A DNA stretch of 64,000 bases from Candidatus Zixiibacteriota bacterium (GCA_020051695.1 JAGVQM010000011.1:62001-126000), one strand, 5' to 3'. Shown: positions 36,527 through 46,644, counted from the first letter of the stretch. Numbers and translations: made by a program. The notes: generated from the sequence alone by a model not told the origin.

Positions 36527-37998
36527 CAGAAGATTATCGCCGAAAAACGAAAGATTTCCGCTTCCGGTTCTCGCCAGGCGTCCGGCGGAAGATTGGCTTT
36601 CAGGCAGGTCTGGGCCAGAAACGTCTCCCGGTCCCACTGTTCCTCCACGGCCACCTGGGGCAGCAGGACGCCCGATTGGTAGCCGAGCCGGACGAAGAGG
36701 CCATCCCGCCCGACCAGGACATCCAGCTCGTCGCGCACTTTTATTAACGGCGAGAGGACCGTAATTTCGATCTCAAGTTGTTCCATCTCGCCGGGGGCGA
36801 TCGGAACGAAGCGGTCGTCATCGACCGCCGCCGCCCGTGCCATCTCGCGGATTGCGTCGGCCAGCGGCTTAATCGGCTGGATATATCCGATACATCCCCG
36901 CAGGTTGCCGTCGATTTTCAGCGTTACAAAAGCCCCGCGTTTCATGGATAGCTGCGCCGTGGGCGGGGACAGGTCGGGGAAGTGCGAACCTTTTACCGCA
37001 TTTTCGATTGATTTTCGCGCCACGCGCTTCAAAAACAGTTTTTCCTCTTCGGTAAAATCCAACGGGGCCGCCGGATCAGGGCGTGTTTTCCCCGAGGGTG
37101 TCTCCAGTTGATGAACCTTGCCGTTGGACTCCGGCACAGTGACGGCATGGATTACAGCAGAAAGATAGCCGACAACCTGGTCCCTGCTGCCGGGCTCAAT
37201 GTCCCCTGAGTTTGCCATGTTCAGGACGGTCACGGTATCGCCGCCCAGTTTTTTCGCCGCAATCATTGCCGCGGCGATCGGCCCCCCGCCGCAGGCCTCG
37301 GCTTCACCGTTTTCCAGAAGTTTCAGCAGTTTTCCCGGGGAAAAATCCTCGATCGCCTCTGCTGCGCGCCGGTCCAGTTGCCGTGCCTCGGCGGTCGAAT
37401 GAAAATGGGACAAATCCGAAGAGGCGACAATCAACGTTTTCCCAGGGCGGGCGAACTGGCCCAGCGCCTCACCCAGCACGCGGCAGGTGTTGTATTCCTG
37501 ATCGCCCATCACAATGGGTACCAGCATGAAATTGCCGAGCACTACCTGCAAGAACGGCAGTTGGACTTCCAACGCGTGTTCGTGCCGTCCGCCACGACCG
37601 TTATGTCCGGCATCGGATAGCGCCAGCCGGGGGTCGATGCCGGTTAACCGCCCGACAAAATCGATATCTACCGGAATATCGCCCAGCGGTGTCCGGTAGA
37701 ACCCGCCGTCAAAAACCGCCACTCCCTGAAAAAAGACAGTGTGTGACGGTGAAATAACCACCACAGTATCAAAAGATTGTGCTTCAAGTAGCTTATAGGC
37801 ATGTGCGGCCACCTTTCCGGAATACATATACCCGGCGTGGGGGACAATCAGCGCGAGTGTCTGGCCCTCGATGTCGGGTTTGGCGGCCCGACTGAAATAC
37901 CCGGCGATCGTTTTGGTCAATTCGACCGGGTTGTCGGGATAAAACTGTCCCGCCACGCGCGGCGGACGGATTTTTTTGCGGTCGGATTGCATATACAT
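36526..37998 (-). CDS. AmmeMemoRadiSam system protein B-A fusion (Memo + AMMECR1)
   Basis: 490 residues from the ATG at 37998 (GGAG upstream). Residues 1-290 are the Memo domain, related to class III extradiol dioxygenases, with metal-site histidines in IVPHAGYMYSG, HEHALEVQLPF and SSDLSHFHS. Residues about 325-490 are AMMECR1 with the invariant LRGCIGYIQP. Elsewhere these are AmmeMemoRadiSam proteins B and A, which co-occur with a radical SAM enzyme; the biochemical role is not established. The radical SAM partner is not in this window. The gene leads the comF-dprA operon. Confidence 0.92.
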   Translation of the reverse strand: MYMQSDRKKIRPPRVAGQFYPDNPVELTKTIAGYFSRAAKPDIEGQTLALIVPHAGYMYSGKVAAHAYKLLEAQSFDTVVVISPSHTVFFQGVAVFDGGFYRTPLGDIPVDIDFVGRLTGIDPRLALSDAGHNGRGGRHEHALEVQLPFLQVVLGNFMLVPIVMGDQEYNTCRVLGEALGQFARPGKTLIVASSDLSHFHSTAEARQLDRRAAEAIEDFSPGKLLKLLENGEAEACGGGPIAAAMIAAKKLGGDTVTVLNMANSGDIEPGSRDQVVGYLSAVIHAVTVPESNGKVHQLETPSGKTRPDPAAPLDFTEEEKLFLKRVARKSIENAVKGSHFPDLSPPTAQLSMKRGAFVTLKIDGNLRGCIGYIQPIKPLADAIREMARAAAVDDDRFVPIAPGEMEQLEIEITVLSPLIKVRDELDVLVGRDGLFVRLGYQSGVLLPQVAVEEQWDRETFLAQTCLKANLPPDAWREPEAEIFRFSAIIF

Positions 37999-38079
37999 GA
38001 CACAGTACTCCGTTCGGGCATTCCCCCAGCGATTATAACAGATCATGCCCGACCAATGCTATCATAAAGGATGCCGGAC

Positions 38080-38505
38080 TCACCGGCTGCCGGACGGCAG
38101 GATTTTGTATTCGTAACTCATTTTGGCCGTGGCGCCCAGCATTGCCCCCACCGAACAGTATTTCTCGTGAGATAATTTTACCGCCTTTTTGACCTTGCTC
38201 TCAGGAATGTCTCCGGTAAGGGTATACAAGACATGTATTTTGGTCCAGACCCGGGGATGTTCTTCGGCCGTTTCCGCTTCAATGGCGATTTCAAAGGCCT
38301 CGATGGGGACTTTCATCTTGTTCAAGATCATCACTACGTCGATGCCGGTACACCCGCCCAGGGCGATCAGCGGTAATTCGCCCGGCCGGACCGCGGAGTC
38401 CTCGCCTCCGTGATCTCCGTCGGCATCCATGACCACCGCATGACCCGAATCCGCCTTGCCGACAAACTGCATTCCCCCGGTCCATTTGATTTGAGCTTTT
38501 TTCAT
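38080..38505 (-). CDS. OsmC family peroxiredoxin-like protein
   Basis: 141 residues with the OsmC/Ohr fold. The two redox cysteines are in LGGCTGIDVVMIL and HEKYCSVGAML, the pattern of the YhfA/OsmC-like subfamily. Such proteins reduce organic hydroperoxides through a Cys pair. The N-terminus MKKAQIKWTGGMQFVGKAD is typical. It stands divergent to mfd with about 240 bases between. Confidence 0.93.
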   Translation of the reverse strand: MKKAQIKWTGGMQFVGKADSGHAVVMDADGDHGGEDSAVRPGELPLIALGGCTGIDVVMILNKMKVPIEAFEIAIEAETAEEHPRVWTKIHVLYTLTGDIPESKVKKAVKLSHEKYCSVGAMLGATAKMSYEYKILPSGSR

Positions 38506-38686
38506 CGTGGGCCATCCTCCTTATTGATCGCTCCCAGAGCGCCTGTGGCGGAATATACGTTCAGCCAAGATAAGCGATTGCCGGCCATTGCGCCAACAAT
38601 CGAGGTTTCCCCAAAATACGCGGGAAGACCGCTGCCGAAAACTTGCGTCCGGGAAGCCGATACAATATATTGTCCGGCCGATACAA

Positions 38687-38719
38687 CCCACCCCATGGAC
38701 AAATGGGGCTGGGTTTTTT
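38687..38719 (+). terminator. Rho-independent terminator inside the mfd leader
   Basis: CCCACCCCAT (38687-38696) pairs with ATGGGGcTGGG (38703-38713, one bulged C), followed by six T. It reads on the plus strand although no plus-strand gene lies upstream, and it is 25 bases before the mfd start. Upstream are the perfect palindrome ACAATATATTGT and a doubled GCCGATACAA. It may be an attenuator of mfd or the end of a short RNA from the OsmC-mfd gap. Confidence 0.6.
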
Positions 38720-38744
38720 GTGTATGTGGCGGACGGCACGACCG

Positions 38745-41700
38745 ATGAAAAAAATGCCATTGATACCCGCAGCGATGGCGGGTTACGGCTCCGCCGCCGA
38801 ACCCGGTGGCGTCGCCCGTATCGGGCAGCCAATTATCGGCAAAATCTGTGGACTGGATGCTTTCCAGCAATTATCCGCAGCCATCGTTCAGCATCGACCG
38901 GCCAGGGCCGAGGTCTCCGGTTTGGCCGGTTCCGCCGGGGCGTTTGTCGCCGCCGCATTATTCGAACAATCGCCACGGACAACGCTGATTTTTGCGGTGA
39001 ACGGCGATGCCGCAACCCGCTGGTACGACGATCTGGCGGCACTCCTGGGTCCGGAGCGGGTCTATCGTTTTCCCACCTGGGAACTGTCGCCGTATGAGTT
39101 TCGCCGGCCCGCCGCCGAGCCGGTCGGTCAGCGGATCGAATGCCTCTGGGCTTTGGCCCAACCCCGGCCAGTTGTGGTGGTGACGCATTTGCGTGCTGCT
39201 CTGGAGTTGACCGTGCCCCCGGAAGAGCTGCGCGATAAGACCGTTTCCCTGATGGTAGGCCAGGATATCGATATTGAGGACATTATCACCCGGTTGGTCG
39301 ACCTGGGGTATGAGCGATGCTCGCTGGTCGAGGAAGCCGGCAGCTTCGCGCGACGTGGCGGGATCATTGATGTCTTTACGTATTCCTCGGAACACCCCGT
39401 GCGGATCGAGCTGTTCGGTGATACCATCGAATCGATCCGGACGTTCTCGGTTTCGTCTCAACGTTCGGTGACGCAGCTGGCTGATTGTCTGATCTTGCCC
39501 TCCCGGGAGGTGCTGACCGACCGTCATGAGCTTGCCGCACGACTGGCGGCAGTCCGGGCCAATACCGCATTATGTGAACGAGTCGAGGGCGATCCTGATT
39601 TCCCCGGCTTGGAGTGGCTGGCCGCCTCCCTGGGGATCCCCCGTGCCACAGTCATGGACCACCTGCCTGCTGAGGCCCGGGTCTGGACCGACGACCCCGA
39701 GGGTTTCCAGTACAAGACCGAATCAATTCTGGGCAACGTAAGAAAATTCCATTCCCGCACCGAACGGAATTATTCGCCCATCCCTGGTCCCGACTCGATC
39801 GGACAAACCATCACTGCGCTGCCGGCCAAAGCAGCACATTTTTCCGGAGTGCGGCAGCATTACCTCAGATTTCCGGATGCGCTTGATTTTTCAACAATAG
39901 AACCTCCGGCTTTTGCCTCACACATTGGCCGTCTCACCGAATTCCTCGAGAGGCAGGAGCAGGCCGCCAGAGCGACCTGGATTTTATGCGACGCCAAGCC
40001 GCATGTCCAGCGGCTGCAGGAAATCCTGGCCGCCGAGGGCGGGACCGGACTGCATACCACGCTGGCCGCCCCCGGGGTCCACGGCGGCTTTTGTTTTGCC
40101 GACGGCGATTGCGTGCTGACCGACCACCAGATTTTCAACCGGCATTACAAGCAGTACCGGCGGCGGCGATTTAAAGAGGGTGTGGCCCTGTCCAGCTACA
40201 ATCAACTGAGCAAGGGCGATTATGTGGTGCATATTGATTATGGGATCGGCCGCTTCCGGGGTCTGCAACGGATCACCGTCCAGGGACAGCAGCGTGATTG
40301 TCTGCTCATCCATTATCAAAACGACGATAAGCTATATGTCCCGATCGAAGAATTCAACCGGGTGCAGAAATTCACCGGCAAAGAGGGCAATCCCACACTG
40401 ACCAAACTCGGCGGGACCACCTGGGAAAAGGCCAAGCGCAAAACCAAAAAGGCGCTGTTGGAGATGGCGACCGGACTGGTGCGCTTATATGCCGAACGCA
40501 AGACCCGCCCGGGATTTGTTTTTTCTCCCGATGCCGAATGGCAAAAACAGCTGGAGGCCTCCTTTGCCTACGAGGAAACACCGGATCAGCTTAAAGCCAT
40601 CAACCAGATAAAAAACGACATGATGGGGCCTGCGCCCACCGACCGTCTGGTCTGCGGTGATGTCGGGTACGGCAAAACCGAGGTGGCTATCCGCGCGGCA
40701 TTCAAAGCGGTCGTCGATCACAAGCAGGTCGCGGTACTGGTCCCGACCACCATCCTGGCCGAACAGCATCTTAATACGTTCCGCGAGCGGTTGGCGGAGT
40801 TCCCGCTGAAGATCGAAATGCTTTCGCGTTTCCGTACTGCCCGCGAGCAGAAAAATACAATCGCCGAGCTGGCCGCAGGCCGGGTCGATATCATTATCGG
40901 GACCCACCGGCTGTTGTCCAAAGATGTTGGTTTTGCGAACCTGGGTTTGCTGGTCGTCGATGAAGAACAGCATTTCGGCGTGGCCCACAAAGAAAAAATT
41001 CGCCAACTCAAAACTCAGGTGGATACAGTGACGCTGACCGCCACGCCGATCCCGCGCACGCTGCAGATGTCGTTGTTGGGCGCCCGGGACATGTCGCTGA
41101 TCGCCACTTCGCCCAAAGACCGCCTGCCGATCCACACGGAGATCCGGGAATTTTCGCCCGAGGTGATCATCGAGGCTGCGCGGCAGGAATTGGAGCGAGG
41201 CGGACAAATCTTTTTCGTCCATAACCGCGTGCGCTCGATTGCGGCCATGGCCAATTTCCTGCGGCGGATTCTGCCGGAAATGACCGTCGGCGTAGCTCAT
41301 GGCCAGATGAAAGAACGGGAACTCGAATCGATCATGGTTGATTTCCTGCACCGCAAGTTCGATTGTCTGCTGTCCACGGCGATTATCGAATCGGGACTGG
41401 ATATTCCCTCGGTCAACACGATCATTATCAACCGCGCCGACCGGTTCGGCTTGGCTCAATTGTACCAGCTGCGCGGGCGGGTCGGTCGGTCGCATGTGAA
41501 GGCCTACGCCTATTTATTGACGCCCGCATTCAGCGGCTTGACTCCGGTGGCCCGCAAACGGCTTAAAGCGCTGGAAGAACACACTGCGCTGGGCTCGGGA
41601 TTTCACCTGGCCATGCGCGATCTGGAAATCCGTGGCGCCGGTAATCTGCTTGGGCCGCAACAGCATGGCTATATCGAGGAAGTCGGGTTCGATTTGTATT

Positions 41701-42209
41701 GCCGGTTGCTCGAAGAGGCCGTCAACGAAATCCGTGGTGAACAACCGGCGCCGGAACGGTCAACGACGAAAATAGATTATCCGGGAGAAACCTTTATCCC
41801 GGAACACTATATCCCCGACAACCAACAGCGTTTTGAGGTGTATAAACGCCTGGCCGATATCCAGACCACCCATGAACTGGATGATTTGCGTCTGGAATTG
41901 GCCGATCGTTTTGGGGCGCCGCCCGAGGCGGTGCAGGTGTTGCTGGATTTGGCGTACGCCCGGGTGCTGGGCACCGGTTCGCAGGTAAAAAAGGCGGCTG
42001 TAGAAAAACATACCGGAATAATTACAATTGAGTTTATGCCGGAACGCCCGGTGCAGCGGACAGAAATAGAGCGCTGGCGGCGCGGGATAGCTGAGGGGTT
42101 GTCATTTTCTCCGGGCCCGCCGTTTGTGTTACGGATAATCCCGGCGAAATCCGCGGGTCCGCTGCCGCGGCCGGCAACGGTCCTGAAAAACGCCTTGGAA
42201 AAAATATAA
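38745..42209 (+). CDS. mfd: Transcription-repair coupling factor Mfd
   Basis: 1154 residues, family length. Mfd removes RNA polymerase stalled at DNA lesions and recruits UvrA. The N-terminal UvrB-homology region (about 20-330) includes PTWELSPYEF. The CarD-like RNAP-interaction domain starts at GDYVVHIDYGIGRFRG. The translocase has Walker A in CGDVGYGKTEVA, the box DEEQHFG, and motif VI-type QLRGRVGRSHVKAYAY. The TRCF domain ends the chain. The ATG at 38745 is chosen by protein length; the frame is open further upstream through a terminator hairpin. Two foldase genes follow on the same strand. Confidence 0.96.
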   Translation: MKKMPLIPAAMAGYGSAAEPGGVARIGQPIIGKICGLDAFQQLSAAIVQHRPARAEVSGLAGSAGAFVAAALFEQSPRTTLIFAVNGDAATRWYDDLAALLGPERVYRFPTWELSPYEFRRPAAEPVGQRIECLWALAQPRPVVVVTHLRAALELTVPPEELRDKTVSLMVGQDIDIEDIITRLVDLGYERCSLVEEAGSFARRGGIIDVFTYSSEHPVRIELFGDTIESIRTFSVSSQRSVTQLADCLILPSREVLTDRHELAARLAAVRANTALCERVEGDPDFPGLEWLAASLGIPRATVMDHLPAEARVWTDDPEGFQYKTESILGNVRKFHSRTERNYSPIPGPDSIGQTITALPAKAAHFSGVRQHYLRFPDALDFSTIEPPAFASHIGRLTEFLERQEQAARATWILCDAKPHVQRLQEILAAEGGTGLHTTLAAPGVHGGFCFADGDCVLTDHQIFNRHYKQYRRRRFKEGVALSSYNQLSKGDYVVHIDYGIGRFRGLQRITVQGQQRDCLLIHYQNDDKLYVPIEEFNRVQKFTGKEGNPTLTKLGGTTWEKAKRKTKKALLEMATGLVRLYAERKTRPGFVFSPDAEWQKQLEASFAYEETPDQLKAINQIKNDMMGPAPTDRLVCGDVGYGKTEVAIRAAFKAVVDHKQVAVLVPTTILAEQHLNTFRERLAEFPLKIEMLSRFRTAREQKNTIAELAAGRVDIIIGTHRLLSKDVGFANLGLLVVDEEQHFGVAHKEKIRQLKTQVDTVTLTATPIPRTLQMSLLGARDMSLIATSPKDRLPIHTEIREFSPEVIIEAARQELERGGQIFFVHNRVRSIAAMANFLRRILPEMTVGVAHGQMKERELESIMVDFLHRKFDCLLSTAIIESGLDIPSVNTIIINRADRFGLAQLYQLRGRVGRSHVKAYAYLLTPAFSGLTPVARKRLKALEEHTALGSGFHLAMRDLEIRGAGNLLGPQQHGYIEEVGFDLYCRLLEEAVNEIRGEQPAPERSTTKIDYPGETFIPEHYIPDNQQRFEVYKRLADIQTTHELDDLRLELADRFGAPPEAVQVLLDLAYARVLGTGSQVKKAAVEKHTGIITIEFMPERPVQRTEIERWRRGIAEGLSFSPGPPFVLRIIPAKSAGPLPRPATVLKNALEKI

Positions 42210-42285
42210 TGGGGCATATATTGACCGCTTACGTTTGCGGAGAATGGTGAAACATGACCCGGGAAGATGTGATCAGGAGTAGACG

Positions 42286-43986
42286 ATGAAGAAACTGTGG
42301 TGGCTGGCGGCGGCCTGCGTTATCTTGTCCGGCTGCGCCGAAAAAAATGATCGCGAAGTCGTTGCTGTAGTGGGTGATCGGGAGATCCCGCTGACGGAAA
42401 TCACCGAAAACTTCATGCAGGTAGGGATGCCGGAATTTACCTCCGTCGAGGACGAGCTCGACGCCAAGAAAAAATATCTTGATCAGCGTATCGAGGAAGC
42501 CCTGCTGGTTAAAGCGGCGTATACCCATGGCTTGGATACAGACATCGAAATCCTGGAGCTGGTGGAAAACGAGCGGGCGAAATTCCTGCTCGATGAACTC
42601 TTCCGCGTGGTCATTATCGAAAAATGCGAAGTCGCCGAAAAAGAAATCCGGGAATGGTACGAACACTGGTTCACCAAAATCCGGGCGCGTCACATCCTCG
42701 TGGAGGACAAGGCGCGGGCCGATTCTGTGCGCCAGGCGGTCCTCAACGGCGCGGATTTCGCCCAAATTGCCCGGGATATTTCCCGCGATCCGCTTTCCCG
42801 CGCGCGTGGCGGGGATATGGGCCGCCATTTCGGCTGGGGCGAGCTGGTCCCCGATTTTCAGAAAGTATTATTCACCATGAAGACCAATGAAATTTCTCAG
42901 CCGGTAAAAACCGAATACGGCTGGCACATCATCGAGGTCCTCGACATAAAAGAAGAGGGTGTCATGCCTCTGGATTCGATCCGGCAGGTCATCAACAGCA
43001 GGATCATGGCCGTGAAACAGGAACAACGCCAGCGGGAACACCGCGATGAATTGCTGAAGGCCTATCCCATTGAATTGGTGCCGGAAACGATCACGTTTTT
43101 GCGGGAAAAAATCGCGGAGTATGCCAAAATCGATACGGTGGTCATCGCTGATTCCCTGCGCCGCGACGTCCCCCTGGAGTTCCTTTCGGAAATGGAACTG
43201 GAAAAACCCATCGCCCATTACCTGGGCGACCAGGTGATGCCCCTCGGGCATTATCTGCAGCTGTCCAATTCACGGCCCGCGGAAGCCAAACCCCCGCTCG
43301 CTCAACCGGAGCTGGTCAATCAATTCATCTTCACCAACGTTTTGCTCGAACTGCTGCTCGACCAGGCCCACAAGCTGGGACTTGAGGAAGCGCCGCTATA
43401 TAAAACTCGGTTGAAGGAATTCACCGAGACCGTCATGGCCGACAAGCTGAAAAACACCATTCTGCGGCGCGGTATTTCCGTCGGGGAAACCGAACTTCAG
43501 GAATACTTTGACTCACACCCCGAGGAATTCCTGACCGAAGTCCGCATTCATGTCAATGAGATCCTGGTGGCCGACAAGGCCACGGCCGATGACCTGTACA
43601 AACAGCTCCGGGCGGGGGCGTCGTTTGAAGACCTGGCGCGCCGCCATACCACGCGGAAGGGCTATCAGCGCAACGGCGGCGACTTGGGCATCGTCAAGCC
43701 ATACCGTTTCCCGGAGATTTTCGAGTACGCGCAGAACATGAAAGTGGGGGAATTGTCAGCGCCGTTTCTCACGCAGGACGACTGGTCGATCATCAAGATC
43801 CTCGAGCGCGAGGAACCCCGGCCGCAGGATTTTGCGACAGTCAAGGGCGAATTGTTCACCCGGCTGCGTGAAGAGCGGATCGACTCCTCGCAGGTAGCCT
43901 ACATCGATTCGCTGCGGGCGGCAACGCCGATCACCATTGATGAGGACAAGCTGGCGGCTTCAGTGGACCACAAAAAGTACGAGTGA
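42286..43986 (+). CDS. Parvulin-type peptidyl-prolyl isomerase lipoprotein
   Basis: 566 residues. A lipoprotein signal (MKKLWWLAAACVILSGCAEK, lipobox LSGC) places it on a membrane facing the periplasm. It has an N-terminal SurA/PrsA-like helical region and two PPIC (rotamase) modules: the first from IRARHILVEDKARADSV to EYGWHIIEVLD, the second from VRIHVNEILVADKATAD to DDWSIIKILER. It should help fold or deliver exported and outer-membrane proteins. The start has ATCAGGAGTAGACG upstream. It precedes a SurA-like gene by 43 bases. Confidence 0.92.
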   Translation: MKKLWWLAAACVILSGCAEKNDREVVAVVGDREIPLTEITENFMQVGMPEFTSVEDELDAKKKYLDQRIEEALLVKAAYTHGLDTDIEILELVENERAKFLLDELFRVVIIEKCEVAEKEIREWYEHWFTKIRARHILVEDKARADSVRQAVLNGADFAQIARDISRDPLSRARGGDMGRHFGWGELVPDFQKVLFTMKTNEISQPVKTEYGWHIIEVLDIKEEGVMPLDSIRQVINSRIMAVKQEQRQREHRDELLKAYPIELVPETITFLREKIAEYAKIDTVVIADSLRRDVPLEFLSEMELEKPIAHYLGDQVMPLGHYLQLSNSRPAEAKPPLAQPELVNQFIFTNVLLELLLDQAHKLGLEEAPLYKTRLKEFTETVMADKLKNTILRRGISVGETELQEYFDSHPEEFLTEVRIHVNEILVADKATADDLYKQLRAGASFEDLARRHTTRKGYQRNGGDLGIVKPYRFPEIFEYAQNMKVGELSAPFLTQDDWSIIKILEREEPRPQDFATVKGELFTRLREERIDSSQVAYIDSLRAATPITIDEDKLAASVDHKKYE

Positions 43987-44029
43987 TCGGCCCTTGTAGC
44001 ATGGAGATTAACAAAATAAGGATGTCGGG

Positions 44030-45331
44030 ATGGGGGAACAAACAGTGAGCGTTCGGCTGATTGTCGCTGTGGTCTTGGTTGCGGGATGGTTCGCCACGCC
44101 TGTGGAGGCCGACACTTTCGACCGCCCGGCCGCGGTGGTCGGCAGCAAGATCATCCTGGAATCCGAGCTGCAGGCCCAGATGCAAATTCTGGCCCTGCAA
44201 AACCAGATCGACCTGTCCAAGCCCGCCCGCAAAGCCGAGTTACGAGAGGAAGTCCTGCGCCAGATGATCGATGACCGGCTGATCCTCACGGAGGCGGAAA
44301 AAGACACCCTGATTTCCGTGACCCCCGAAGAGATTGAGCAGGCGCTGTCCGAGCATATCGAAAATCTGCGCGCGCAGTTCGGGACCGCTGAACAATTCGA
44401 GGCGGAACTGGCAAAAGAGGGTTTGACGTTCGGTGAACTGCGCCGGCGTTTCCGTGCCGATACCGGCAATCAACTGCTCAAACAGAAGCTGATCTCGCGC
44501 AAGGTGGGCACCGTTTCGATCACCAACGGCGAGGTTAAGGAGTTTTTTACCCTCTACGCCGATTCGCTGCCCCCCCTGCCGGCCTCGGTCAAACTGGCGC
44601 ATATTCTCATCCCGATCACGATCGATTCCAGCCGCATCCTTGCCGCGCGCGAGCGGCTGACCGAGATCCACGCGCAGATTGAAGCCGGCGCCGATTTCGC
44701 CGAGATGGCCCGGCAATACTCTGATGACCCGACTGCGGAGCAGGGCGGTGAACTCGGCTGGTTCGGCCCCGGCGATCTGGTCTCGGAATTCGAAAACGCC
44801 GCGCAACGGCTGCAGCCGGGGCAACTTTCGGGTGTAGTGCGCACCATGTACGGTTTTCATCTCATTGAAATCGAGGAAAAACGCGGCGACCGCTATCGCA
44901 CGCGGCATATCCTGCTGCAGTTGTCCCCGGATGCGGCCGATACGGCGGCGGCGATGCGGCTGGCCGATTCTGTGCGTAATGAAATCCTGGCCGGCGCCGA
45001 TTTCTGCGAACTGGTAGTCAGGCATACGGGCGACAACGACTCGCGCAAAAACTGCGGTGAGCTGGGCTGGTATCCGGTCGAACAAATGTATCCCGAATTC
45101 AAAGCCGCGCTGGCTGCTGTGGATACCGGCGGGTATTCCGCACCGACCATTTCGGAATTCGGCGTCCATATTCTGCACATTCTCGACCGCAAAGAGGGCC
45201 GGGACTACACCCTTGCCGATGATTGGGATGCGATCAAGGAAATGGCCCGCCGCGAAAAAACCGGCCGTGTGGTTGCCGCCTGGATCGCCGACATTCGGGA
45301 AGAAACCTACATTGATATCAAGCAGTATTAG
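44030..45331 (+). CDS. SurA-like periplasmic peptidyl-prolyl isomerase
   Basis: 433 residues with a cleaved-type signal peptide (core LIVAVVLVAGWFA, cleavage after VEA). A SurA N-domain (about 25-170: AAVVGSKIILESELQAQM) is followed by two parvulin modules: VKLAHILIPITIDS..YGFHLIEIEEK and YRTRHILLQLSPDA..FGVHILHILDR. This is the SurA layout for chaperoning outer-membrane proteins toward the Bam complex. With the preceding lipoprotein isomerase it forms a folding pair, behind mfd on the same strand. Confidence 0.92.
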   Translation: MGEQTVSVRLIVAVVLVAGWFATPVEADTFDRPAAVVGSKIILESELQAQMQILALQNQIDLSKPARKAELREEVLRQMIDDRLILTEAEKDTLISVTPEEIEQALSEHIENLRAQFGTAEQFEAELAKEGLTFGELRRRFRADTGNQLLKQKLISRKVGTVSITNGEVKEFFTLYADSLPPLPASVKLAHILIPITIDSSRILAARERLTEIHAQIEAGADFAEMARQYSDDPTAEQGGELGWFGPGDLVSEFENAAQRLQPGQLSGVVRTMYGFHLIEIEEKRGDRYRTRHILLQLSPDAADTAAAMRLADSVRNEILAGADFCELVVRHTGDNDSRKNCGELGWYPVEQMYPEFKAALAAVDTGGYSAPTISEFGVHILHILDRKEGRDYTLADDWDAIKEMARREKTGRVVAAWIADIREETYIDIKQY

Positions 45332-45500
45332 CCCCCGCCGGGGCTGCCGGATTTGATTTGTCGTCCCGGCCCGCGCCGCGCTTCCCTTTAATCTGCCGTC
45401 AATCCCCCGCCGGCCCCTGCCGATACTAATGTCAGGGGAGTCACAAACCCTTCCGTGGGCGGACACCGCTCACCGGCAATTATCACCGTGGAGTGGCCCG

Positions 45501-46613
45501 ATGAATCTAAAACAACTACTCTCTGAAATGACCGCCCGGGGCGCATCGGATTTGCATATCCGCGTGGGGATCAAGCCGGTCCTGCGTATCGACGGCAAGC
45601 TGGTACCCATTGACGGTGATGCAGTTTCCCGGGAAAAGGGCGAAGAGTTCGTCAAGCAGATCCTTTCCGAAAAACAACTCGAGCGGTTTTACAGCCGTAA
45701 TGAGATGGACCTGGCGCTGTCTGTCGCGCAAATGGGGCGTTTCCGGGTGAACTTGTACCGGCAGCGCGGCACTGTCGGGCTGGCGCTTCGGGCCGTCAAT
45801 ACAACCGTACCCTCGTTCTCCGAGTTAAACCTTCCCGAGGTCATCAAGAAACTCTGCGGCGAACGCCGCGGCCTGATTATTGTCACCGGCACCACCGGCT
45901 CGGGGAAATCGACGACCCTGGCGGCCATGATCGAACAGATTAACAGTACCCGTGCCGACAATATCCTGACCATCGAAGACCCGATTGAGTATATTTATCA
46001 GAACCGTAAATCGTTCATCTGTCAGCGTGAAGTCGGCGGCGATACCGAATCGTTCGGCTCGGCATTGCGGCATGCGTTCCGCCAGGACCCCAATGTCATC
46101 CTGATCGGTGAGATCCGCGACCTGGAAACGATGTCCATTGCCCTGACCGCTGCAGACACCGGACACCTGGTCCTGACAACCCTGCATACGCTGGACGCAG
46201 TCGAGACGATCTCACGTGTCGTTTCCTTCTTTCCACCGCACCAGCATCAGCAGGTGCGGCTGTTGTTGTCCGGGACACTGAAAGCCATTATCTCGCAGCG
46301 GCTGCTGTCGCGGAGCGACCAGCAGGGCCGGGTCCCGGCCATTGAAGTGCTTATCGGGACCGCCGCGATCTGCGATGCCCTCCTTGATGAGAATAAGATC
46401 AGGACGATTCAGGACTTGATTCAGGATGGTCAGGTGCAGTATGGGATGCAGACCTTTGACCAGTCGATCATGAAACTGCACCGCGCGGGGATGATTTCCT
46501 ATGAAGAGGCGATGAGTTACGCGACCAACCCTGATGATTTCGATCTGCGCGTGCGCGGGATTACCGGGGCTTCCGATCGCGGCTGGTCGGAAGTGGGTCA
46601 CGCAAAACCCTGA
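45501..46613 (+). CDS. pilT: Twitching motility ATPase PilT
   Basis: 370 residues from the ATG at 45501 (GGAG nine bases upstream); the frame is open to 45429. PilT drives retraction of type IV pili. Signatures are the N-terminal SDLHIRVG, Walker A GTTGSGKSTT, the Asp box, Walker B VILIGEIRDLETM, and the His box GHLVLTTLHT. The C-terminal part ending DFDLRVRGI matches PilT/PilU. No other pilus genes are in the window. Retraction could serve motility or DNA uptake together with DprA/ComF. Confidence 0.94.
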   Translation: MNLKQLLSEMTARGASDLHIRVGIKPVLRIDGKLVPIDGDAVSREKGEEFVKQILSEKQLERFYSRNEMDLALSVAQMGRFRVNLYRQRGTVGLALRAVNTTVPSFSELNLPEVIKKLCGERRGLIIVTGTTGSGKSTTLAAMIEQINSTRADNILTIEDPIEYIYQNRKSFICQREVGGDTESFGSALRHAFRQDPNVILIGEIRDLETMSIALTAADTGHLVLTTLHTLDAVETISRVVSFFPPHQHQQVRLLLSGTLKAIISQRLLSRSDQQGRVPAIEVLIGTAAICDALLDENKIRTIQDLIQDGQVQYGMQTFDQSIMKLHRAGMISYEEAMSYATNPDDFDLRVRGITGASDRGWSEVGHAKP

Positions 46614-46644
46614 GCGAAGTTTCAGTTCTTATTGCAGAAAATAC

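Noticed and set aside
38502-38870. Minus-strand frame of 122 codons across the mfd leader
   Set aside because: It overlaps the start of mfd and the leader hairpin, has no binding site, and shows no protein-like pattern.
44240-45466. Long minus-strand open frame opposite the SurA-like gene
   Set aside because: Composition shadow of a well-supported gene, with no recognisable domain. The same applies to the minus-strand frame at 47777-48955 opposite accC.
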